Positions 7,651-13,905 of a stretch of DNA of 64,000 bases are shown here, one piece after another. The translations under genes were made by a program, and so were the position numbers. The notes under the pieces are model-generated. The model saw only the letters and a program-made list of their open reading frames with translations, was not told where the DNA came from and did no database searches. Location of the stretch: NCBI RefSeq assembly GCF_013408415.1, contig NZ_JACCAA010000001.1, positions 558,001-622,000 on the forward strand. Direction: 5' to 3'. The first letter of the stretch is position 1. Each line of letters starts with the position of its first letter. The DNA is from Nocardioides daedukensis (GTDB lineage Bacteria > Actinomycetota > Actinomycetes > Propionibacteriales > Nocardioidaceae).

Positions 7651-9221
7651 GACTCCTCCAGGATTTCGCTCGCGGGGTTGTAGTAGCCCTCGGCCTTCTC
7701 GGCGACGCCGTCGAGTCCGCGGCCCGCGTCGGCGGGCCGCTTCATCAGGCCGAACGTGCCGTCGGCGATCGCGTCGAGCAGCCCCGCGCCGGAGCCGGAC
7801 GGGGCGTGATCGATGATCTGCTCCATCAGCTCGATCGACTCCCCCAGCACCTTCTCTGCGCGCTGGGCGATGAAGCCGTCCGGTGCGGGGTGGAAGTCCT
7901 CGTGCAGGTTGCCCGCCGCGTTCATCACGTAGCGCACGTTCTGCAGGGCCAGGTGGCGGTCGGAGAGCCACGGGGTGACCACCGCCTCGGTCATCATCCC
8001 GACCAGGAGGATCCCTTGGCCGGTCATCGCGCCGATCAGGTTGAAGAACCCGTCAAGCAGGTAGCCCCGGAACACGTCGCCGGTCATGTGCCGTGTCGGG
8101 GGCATCCACTTCAGCGGGGCGTCGGGGAACAGGCTGCGGGCGAGCAGGGCGTGCGCCAGCTCGAGCCGGAAGCTCTCGGGGACCTCGGGGTCGATCTCGA
8201 AGGCGTGGCCCAGGCCGACCTGCCAGTCCTCGAGGCCGGCCTCCTTGGCGAAGAACTCGTTGAGCAACTGGCTGGTGGTCACCGTGTGCGCCGCCTCGAC
8301 CGCGTCGGCGGTGGTGAGGTAGTTGTCCTCGCCGGTGTTGATGATGATCCCCGCACGCGCGTGGATCTGGCGGCTCAACCGCTGGTCGACGAAGGTCCGG
8401 ATCGGGTTGATGTCGCGGAAGAGGATGCCGTACATCGAGTCGTTGAGCATCATGTCGAGGCGCTCGAGACCGGCCAGCGCGGCGATCTCGGGCATGCACA
8501 GCCCGGAGGCGTAGTTGGTCAGGCGCACGTAACGCCCGAGCTCACGGCTGGTCTCGTCGAGAGCCGCGCGCATCAGTCGGAAGTTCTCCTGGGTCGCGTA
8601 GGTGCCGGCGAAGCCCTCCCTGGTCGCACCCTCGGGGACGTAGTCCAGCAGGCTCTGGCCGGTGGAGCGGATCACCGCGATCACGTCGGCACCCTCGCGG
8701 GCGGCAGCCTGGGCCTGCGGGATGTCCTCGTGGATGTCGCCGGTGGCCACGATCAGATAGATCCACGGCTTGCGGGGCGCATCGCCGATCTCGGTGATCA
8801 TCTGCTCGCGCTCCGCCCGCCGCGCGTCGATCCGGCGTACGCCGGCCGCGACCTGCTGGCGCGAGGCCGCGGCTGCCCTGGTGGCGGCGGCGCTTTCGGG
8901 GAGGCGGAACCTGATCGAGCCGGCCGAGGCCTTCTGGGCCAGGGTGAGCAGGTCGTCGGCCTCGCCGCGCTCGAGGGCTTCCCAGACCGGCAGTGCGACG
9001 CCGTGCTCGAGACCTACGTCGGCGCGCACGCAGTCCATCAGCCGGTTGACCCATGGGGTGCCGTCGGGATCGGCTCCGGCCAGACCGGCAAGGCGCAGCG
9101 TCGCGCGCTCCACCGAAACGGTCGTGTGCCGACGGGTGATGTCGACGATCGGCTGGCCGGCGCGGGCGGCCAGGTCGCGTGCCCGTGCGACCGTACTGGG
9201 ATCGAGCTCAATGCCTGCCAT
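7647..9221 (-). CDS. kamD: lysine 5,6-aminomutase alpha subunit
   Basis: This 524-residue protein is the TIM-barrel catalytic subunit of lysine 5,6-aminomutase. It has the typical length and conserved stretches such as WIYLIVATGDIHEDIPQA, RYVRLTNYASGLCMPEIA and ARAGIIINTGEDNYLTTAD. Together with KamE it would convert L-beta-lysine to 3,5-diaminohexanoate. ATG at 9221 is immediately preceded by an in-frame GTG (9224); both overlap the end of kdd, so translation is coupled. Confidence 0.93.
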   Translation of the reverse strand: MAGIELDPSTVARARDLAARAGQPIVDITRRHTTVSVERATLRLAGLAGADPDGTPWVNRLMDCVRADVGLEHGVALPVWEALERGEADDLLTLAQKASAGSIRFRLPESAAATRAAAASRQQVAAGVRRIDARRAEREQMITEIGDAPRKPWIYLIVATGDIHEDIPQAQAAAREGADVIAVIRSTGQSLLDYVPEGATREGFAGTYATQENFRLMRAALDETSRELGRYVRLTNYASGLCMPEIAALAGLERLDMMLNDSMYGILFRDINPIRTFVDQRLSRQIHARAGIIINTGEDNYLTTADAVEAAHTVTTSQLLNEFFAKEAGLEDWQVGLGHAFEIDPEVPESFRLELAHALLARSLFPDAPLKWMPPTRHMTGDVFRGYLLDGFFNLIGAMTGQGILLVGMMTEAVVTPWLSDRHLALQNVRYVMNAAGNLHEDFHPAPDGFIAQRAEKVLGESIELMEQIIDHAPSGSGAGLLDAIADGTFGLMKRPADAGRGLDGVAEKAEGYYNPASEILEES

Positions 9222-10264
9222 CACTGCCGTCCTTCGAAGAGGGTGCGAATCGCGGGGGTGCTGCGCACCAGGTCGAGCGCTTGGGCGGCGTGGCCCGGCA
9301 CGAAGCCGTTGCCGATCAGCATGGTGACGTCGGCGGCGAGGCCTTCGGCGCCGAGTGCGGCGGCCGGGAACGAGGTCGCCATCGAGAAGAAGATCACCGT
9401 GCCGCCCGACGCAGTGGCCAGGATCGCTCCGCCCTCGCAGCCGGGGACGTCCACGCAGACCACGGTGACGTCAGCCGGCCCGCCGGCCTTCTCGACCGCC
9501 TCACGCAACGCGAACGGGTCCCGGGCGTCGGCCAGGACCACCTCGTCGGCCAGCCCCGTCTCGCGCAGCCGCGTCGCTTCTGCCTCGGTCGGGACCACCG
9601 CGATCATCTGCGCGCCGCCCGCCAGCCGGGCGGCTGCCAGGGAGAGTGAGCCGGACTTGCCGCCACCACCGATCACGGCGACCGTCGGGGCGTCATACTT
9701 CTCCACGACGCGTGAGGTGAGTGCCGGAGCACCGCAGACGTCCATGATCGAGAGCGCCAGCTCGTCGGGAAAATCATCGGGCAGGACCGCGGCGATGGAG
9801 CGGCCGAAGAGCACCGCATGTCCCGTGCAGGGCACCTGCTCGGTGGTGCCGTCCCACGCGCTCAGCCCGTCCTCGATCACCAACGGGGTCAGGGTGAGCG
9901 AGACCAGGGTGGCCACCCGGTCCCCCACCCGCAGGCCGAGTCGTGATTCGGCGCCGACCTCCTCGACGGTGCCGATCAGCATGCCGCCGGAGCCGGTCTC
10001 GGGGTTCTGCATCTTCCCGCGGGTGGCGACGATCGAGACCACCTCGTCCCGGATCGCGCTGCGGTCGGTGACCCCGTCGTTGGTGTGCTTGCGCTCGAGC
10101 TGACGAAACGATGCGGCGTCCAGGTTGAGTCTTTCGACCCGGATCCTGGTCTCGTCGGGCCAGAGCTCGGCGCGGGTGTCGAGGCGTTGCGCTGCCTGGG
10201 GCAGCACGGGCACGTCGTCGAGGACCCGGTGAAGACCGGTGGGATCGCTGTTCTGGCCCTGCAT
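9221..10264 (-). CDS. kdd: 3,5-diaminohexanoate dehydrogenase
   Basis: It oxidatively deaminates L-erythro-3,5-diaminohexanoate to 5-amino-3-oxohexanoate using NAD(P)+. The 347-residue protein has a Rossmann nucleotide-binding loop (AVIGGGGKSGSLSL) and conserved Kdd stretches (GGMLIGTVEEVG, DVCGAPALTSRVVEKY). I chose ATG 10264 over the upstream GTG 10297 because a GGGAGG Shine-Dalgarno sequence sits about 9 nt before it. It is the first gene of kdd-kamD-kamE-kal and is divergent from kamA. Confidence 0.9.
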   Translation of the reverse strand: MQGQNSDPTGLHRVLDDVPVLPQAAQRLDTRAELWPDETRIRVERLNLDAASFRQLERKHTNDGVTDRSAIRDEVVSIVATRGKMQNPETGSGGMLIGTVEEVGAESRLGLRVGDRVATLVSLTLTPLVIEDGLSAWDGTTEQVPCTGHAVLFGRSIAAVLPDDFPDELALSIMDVCGAPALTSRVVEKYDAPTVAVIGGGGKSGSLSLAAARLAGGAQMIAVVPTEAEATRLRETGLADEVVLADARDPFALREAVEKAGGPADVTVVCVDVPGCEGGAILATASGGTVIFFSMATSFPAAALGAEGLAADVTMLIGNGFVPGHAAQALDLVRSTPAIRTLFEGRQ

Positions 10265-10309
10265 GACGGGCGGCCTCCCTGCATTTCTGTCCGACACGGG
10301 AAATCTTGC

Positions 10310-10329
10310 GGTGATGCATTTGATTCACC
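10310..10329. promoter_or_regulatory. candidate operator between kdd and kamA
   Basis: This inverted repeat is GGTGA (10310-10314) / TCACC (10325-10329) with a 10-nt A/T-richer centre. It overlaps the proposed kamA -35 box and lies about 50 bp upstream of kdd. The spacing suits a dimeric regulator such as the Lrp/AsnC protein encoded just beyond kamA. This is inference from position and symmetry. Confidence 0.45.
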
Positions 10330-10349
10330 AGAGATTCTCCGCCTATCGT
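10320..10349 (+). promoter_or_regulatory. candidate kamA promoter
   Basis: TTGATT (10320-10325) and TATCGT (10344-10349) are separated by 18 nt, a fair match to housekeeping -35 and -10 elements. Transcription would start near 10356, about 60 nt before the kamA ATG. Confidence 0.45.
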
Positions 10350-10417
10350 GGCAGATGAGGCGTGAGTCACACAAACGAACCGCCGACCCCGACCGTCGTA
10401 CCCGACAGGAGCCCCCG

Positions 10418-11896
10418 ATGAGCATCGAAACCTCGATCGCGTCCCTCATCGAAGGACAGACCGGCCAGCCCTACCCCTACCGCCGTACCGAGCTGGTCGA
10501 ACCCGACTGGACCCGATTCCCGGGCTGGAAGGACGTCACTGTCGCCGAGTGGGAGTCCGTGCAGTGGCAACGCGCGCACTGCATCAAGAACCTCAGGCAG
10601 CTGCGTGAGCTCTTCGGTGACCTGGTCGACGAGCGCTTCTATGCCGACCTCGAGCGCGACCAGGCCGAGCGGGCGACGATGTCGATGCTGGTGCCGCCGC
10701 AGATGATGAACACGATGGTGCCGCACGTCGAGCCGGCCGGCCCCGGCTCGCTGACCGAGGGGCTCTACAGCGACCCGGTGCGCCACTACATGCTGCCGGT
10801 CTTCTCCGACCGCCGCACCGACTGGCCCTCGCACCCGCACGCCACCCGCGACTCGCTGCACGAGCACGACATGTGGGTCGCCGAGGGGCTCACCCACCGC
10901 TACCCCACCAAGGTGCTCGCCGAGCTGCTGCCCACCTGCCCGCAATATTGCGGGCACTGCACCCGGATGGACCTCGTCGGCAACTCGACGCCGGCGGTGA
11001 CGAAGCTGAAGTTCGCCGCGAAGCCGGTGGATCGCCTGGACTCGATGATGGACTACCTGCGTCGTACGCCGACCGTGCGCGACGTGGTCGTCTCCGGCGG
11101 CGACGTCGCCAACATGCCGTGGCCGCGGCTCGAGGACTTCCTCACGCGTCTGCTGGAGATCGAGAACATCCGCGACGTCCGGCTCGCTACCAAGGCACTG
11201 ATGGGGATGCCGCAGCACTGGCTCCAGGACGAGGTCCGCGCCGGCATGACCCGGGTCGCGACCATCGCCCGTGTTCGCGGGGTCTCGATCGCGATCCACA
11301 CCCACGTCAACCACGCCAACTCGGTGACTCCGCTGGTGGCCAAGGCGACCCGGGCGATGCTGGACACCGGCATCCGCGACGTGCGCAACCAGGGCGTGCT
11401 GCTCAACGGCGTCAACGCCGACCCGCACGCCCTGCTCGACCTGTGCTTCCGGCTGCTCGACGGCGCGCAGATCATGCCTTACTACTTCTACATGTGCGAC
11501 ATGATCCCGTTCTCGGAGCACTGGCGGGTCTCGGTCGCCGACGCCCAGCGGCTGCAGCACCACATCATGGGCTACCTGCCGGGCTTCGCCACGCCCCGCA
11601 TCGTCTGCGACGTGCCGTTCGTGGGCAAGCGCTGGGTGCACCAGCTGGCCTCCTACGACCAGGTGCGCGGTATCTCCGGCTGGACGAAGAACTACCGGAC
11701 CTCGATCGAGGCCGCGGGGAGTGCCGGCGCCGAGGACGCGTTGACCCGGCAGTACAACTACTACGACCCGATCCACTCCCTTCCGAGTGACGGACAGCAG
11801 TGGTGGGCCGAGCACGGCAAGCTGGACGAGACGGCGCTCCGGGCCGCGGAGATGGCCGAGGCGTCACGTCGTACGGCCGCGCTCCAAGCTTGGTGA
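10418..11896 (+). CDS. kamA: KamA-family lysine 2,3-aminomutase (radical SAM)
   Basis: It is predicted to convert L-lysine to L-beta-lysine, using a [4Fe-4S] cluster, SAM and PLP. The 492-residue protein has the radical-SAM CX3CX2C motif at Cys174, Cys178 and Cys181. The stretch GVLLNGVNADPHALL (about 326-340) matches the LAM substrate region. The usual PLP motif (PGGGGKTP in clostridial enzymes) is replaced by PFVGKRW with Lys404 as the likely PLP lysine; Asp398 precedes it. It is longer than clostridial LAM (about 416 residues). ATG with AGGAG 6-7 nt upstream. Neighbours support lysine as substrate, but a related amino acid is possible. Confidence 0.83.
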   Translation: MSIETSIASLIEGQTGQPYPYRRTELVEPDWTRFPGWKDVTVAEWESVQWQRAHCIKNLRQLRELFGDLVDERFYADLERDQAERATMSMLVPPQMMNTMVPHVEPAGPGSLTEGLYSDPVRHYMLPVFSDRRTDWPSHPHATRDSLHEHDMWVAEGLTHRYPTKVLAELLPTCPQYCGHCTRMDLVGNSTPAVTKLKFAAKPVDRLDSMMDYLRRTPTVRDVVVSGGDVANMPWPRLEDFLTRLLEIENIRDVRLATKALMGMPQHWLQDEVRAGMTRVATIARVRGVSIAIHTHVNHANSVTPLVAKATRAMLDTGIRDVRNQGVLLNGVNADPHALLDLCFRLLDGAQIMPYYFYMCDMIPFSEHWRVSVADAQRLQHHIMGYLPGFATPRIVCDVPFVGKRWVHQLASYDQVRGISGWTKNYRTSIEAAGSAGAEDALTRQYNYYDPIHSLPSDGQQWWAEHGKLDETALRAAEMAEASRRTAALQAW

Positions 11897-11927
11897 CGCC
11901 GAGCGGCGGCGTACGTGCCGGGTGTGT

Positions 11928-12380
11928 TCAGGTGCGGGTGGAGTCGGTGACGGGCCGGTTCTCGTAGGGAGTGGAGAGCACCACCGTGGTGCGCGTGGAG
12001 ACGTTCGCGAGCGAGCGGATCCGCCCCAACAGGTCCTCGAGCCCGGCCGGCGCCGCCACCCGGACCTTGAGGATGTAGGACTCCTCCCCCGCGACCGACC
12101 AGCAGGACTCGATCTCAGCGATCGACGACAACCGCTCCGGGTAGTCGTCGGCCTGGGCCGGGTCGATCGGAGTGATGGAGACGAAGGCGGTCAGCGGCAA
12201 CCCGGTCTGGTCGTGGTCGATGGTCGCGCCGTAGCCCTTGATCAGGCCGCGCGACTCCAGCCGCTTCACCCGCTGGTGCACCGCCGAGGTGGACAGGCCG
12301 GTCGCCTTGCCAAGATCGGTGAAAGACATGCGGCCGTCCGTCGCCAGCAGCGTCAGGATCTGTCGATCTGTCTCTTCCAC
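11928..12380 (-). CDS. Lrp/AsnC-family transcriptional regulator
   Basis: This 150-residue protein has an N-terminal winged HTH (DRQILTLLATDGRMSFTDLGKATGLS, then STSAVHQRVKRLESRGLI) and a C-terminal RAM/AsnC ligand domain (SCWSVAGEESYILKVRV). Such regulators sense amino acids and bind as multimers. It is convergent with kamA and probably controls the kam genes in response to lysine or a related metabolite. GTG start at 12380 with TAGGCT 6 nt upstream (12387-12392, complementary strand), so probably leaderless. Confidence 0.93.
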   Translation of the reverse strand: MEETDRQILTLLATDGRMSFTDLGKATGLSTSAVHQRVKRLESRGLIKGYGATIDHDQTGLPLTAFVSITPIDPAQADDYPERLSSIAEIESCWSVAGEESYILKVRVAAPAGLEDLLGRIRSLANVSTRTTVVLSTPYENRPVTDSTRT

Positions 12381-12429
12381 GTCGGCAGCCTAGCGAACAC
12401 GTGGGCCCGGACCTGAGAGACTTCATGAC

Positions 12430-13365
12430 GTGAACCAGCGACTGATGCTCCTCGACACCGCCTCGCTCTACTTCCGGGCCTTCTTCGGCATGCCCGACTC
12501 GCTGAAGGCACCGGACGGGACACCGGTGAACGCCGTGCGCGGGTTGATGGACTTCATCTCCCGGCTGGTCAACGAATACCAACCCACACACCTGGCCTGC
12601 TGCTGGGACAACGACTGGCGACCGCAGTGGCGCGTCGACCTGATCCCGACCTACAAGGCCCACCGCGTGGTGGACGAGGTGTCCGGTCCCGCGCCGGACG
12701 TCGAGGAGGTCCCCGACCCCCTCCTCGTCCAGATCCCGATCATCATCGACATGCTGGAGGCGTTCGGGCTCGCCATCGTGGGCGCCGACGAGATGGAGGC
12801 CGACGACGTGATCGGCACCCTCGCCACCGGCGCCGGCATGCCCGTCGATGTCGTGACCGGCGACCGTGACCTGTTCCAGCTCGTCGACGACGCCGCCGAG
12901 GTGCGGATCCTCTACACCGCTCGCGGCGTGGGGAAGCACGAGCGGGTCGACAACGCCTGGGTCCGCGCGAAGTATGACGTCGACGCCGCGCAGTACCCCG
13001 ACTTCGCCACCCTGCGCGGTGACGCCTCCGACGGACTTCCGGGCGTGAAGGGCGTGGGCGACAAGACGGCCGCAACGCTCCTCAACCGGTTCGGCACGAT
13101 GGACGGGATCATCGCGGCCGCACACGATCCCGAGTCGGACATGGGTCCCGGGCCGCGCGGCAAGATCAAGGCCGCCGCCGACTATCTCGAGGTCGCACCG
13201 ACCGTCGTCGCCGTACGCCGTGATCTGGCGCTGGGCTCCCCCGACCTGACCCTGCCGCGCACTCCTGCCGACCCGGACCGGGTGCTCGAGCTGGACAAGC
13301 AGTGGGGCCTCGGCTCCTCGGCGGTCCGACTCGTGGAGGCCCTCCAGGGCCCGGCCCAGGGATAG
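12430..13365 (+). CDS. 5'-3' exonuclease (FEN/PIN-like)
   Basis: This 311-residue protein resembles the N-terminal 5'-nuclease domain of DNA polymerase I and acts on flap or RNA-primer substrates. Metal-binding acidic motifs are visible: MLLDTASLYFRAFF, WDNDWR..WRVDLIPTYKAHR, DEMEADDVIGTLA and VVTGDRDLFQLVDD. The helix-hairpin-helix region is LPGVKGVGDKTAATLL. There is no polymerase domain. Stand-alone copies occur beside Pol I in actinobacteria. GTG start. Confidence 0.92.
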   Translation: MNQRLMLLDTASLYFRAFFGMPDSLKAPDGTPVNAVRGLMDFISRLVNEYQPTHLACCWDNDWRPQWRVDLIPTYKAHRVVDEVSGPAPDVEEVPDPLLVQIPIIIDMLEAFGLAIVGADEMEADDVIGTLATGAGMPVDVVTGDRDLFQLVDDAAEVRILYTARGVGKHERVDNAWVRAKYDVDAAQYPDFATLRGDASDGLPGVKGVGDKTAATLLNRFGTMDGIIAAAHDPESDMGPGPRGKIKAAADYLEVAPTVVAVRRDLALGSPDLTLPRTPADPDRVLELDKQWGLGSSAVRLVEALQGPAQG

Positions 13366-13375
13366 GTCGCCGATC

Positions 13376-13753
13376 ATGTCTTCGCGCGCCCGCGTCCCAC
13401 TGGTCGCCGACCTGGCTCTGGTCACGATCTTCGCCGCCATCGGCCGAGCCGAACACGACAGGGGAAACGTCGTCCTCGGCGTCCTGGCAACGGCGTGGCC
13501 GTTCCTGGTCGGAGTCCTCGTCGGCTGGCTGCTCGTGCGTCTACTGGGCCGGCGCGAAGCGCTCGACCTGGGCGCCGGCGTCACGGTCGTGGTCAGCGCA
13601 GTGGTCGTGGGCATGCTGCTGCGCGTGATCATCGGCGAGGGCACCGCGCTCTCGTTCATCATCGTGGCGACGCTCGTGCTCGGTGCCCTGCTCCTGGGCT
13701 GGCGTGCGATTGCGGCGTGGTTCGCCGCTCGCAGCCGCAACGACGCGGCTTGA
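13376..13753 (+). CDS. DUF3054 membrane protein
   Basis: This 125-residue protein has four predicted membrane helices. The N-terminal VADLALVTIFAAIGRAEHD and central GWLLVRLLGR are typical of DUF3054 proteins. The function is unknown. It begins 10 nt after the exonuclease stop and is probably co-transcribed with it. It is followed by a repeat cluster and is convergent with helY. Confidence 0.85.
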   Translation: MSSRARVPLVADLALVTIFAAIGRAEHDRGNVVLGVLATAWPFLVGVLVGWLLVRLLGRREALDLGAGVTVVVSAVVVGMLLRVIIGEGTALSFIIVATLVLGALLLGWRAIAAWFAARSRNDAA

Positions 13754-13770
13754 GTCGCTGACCTGCCCTA

Positions 13771-13899
13771 CTTCCCGGGCAAGTCTGGCGCTTCCCGGGC
13801 AAGATCTCGCCCGGGAAGCGGCGGAGTCACCCGGTACCCGGTGACTTCGGCCGCGGGTACCGCTGACTTCGGCCGCATGTACCCGGTGACTTCGACCTG
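13771..13899. repeat. clustered direct and inverted short repeats
   Basis: The gap between convergent genes holds two repeat families. CTTCCCGGGCAAG occurs at 13771-13783 and 13791-13803, with a near-inverted copy at 13807-13819. Then three imperfect units beginning gtacc(c)g-(g/c)TGACTTCGgCC start at 13834, 13857 and 13879, a period of 22-23 bp. A near-palindrome (GTCACCCGGTACCCGGTGAC, 13826-13845) joins the two families. I see no open reading frame here. Confidence 0.8.
13790..13819. terminator. bidirectional hairpin, DUF3054/helY
   Basis: This is a perfect 11-bp stem, GCTTCCCGGGC (13790-13800) with GCCCGGGAAGC (13809-13819), and an 8-nt loop AAGATCTC. It lies between convergent genes and is built from the repeat units of the same gap. 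Confidence 0.65.
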
Positions 13900-13905
13900 C
13901 GTGGG

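Noticed and set aside
7806..10103. 765-residue open frame opposite kamD and kdd
   Set aside because: It has the composition of a shadow frame and overlaps two clear, coupled enzyme genes on the other strand.
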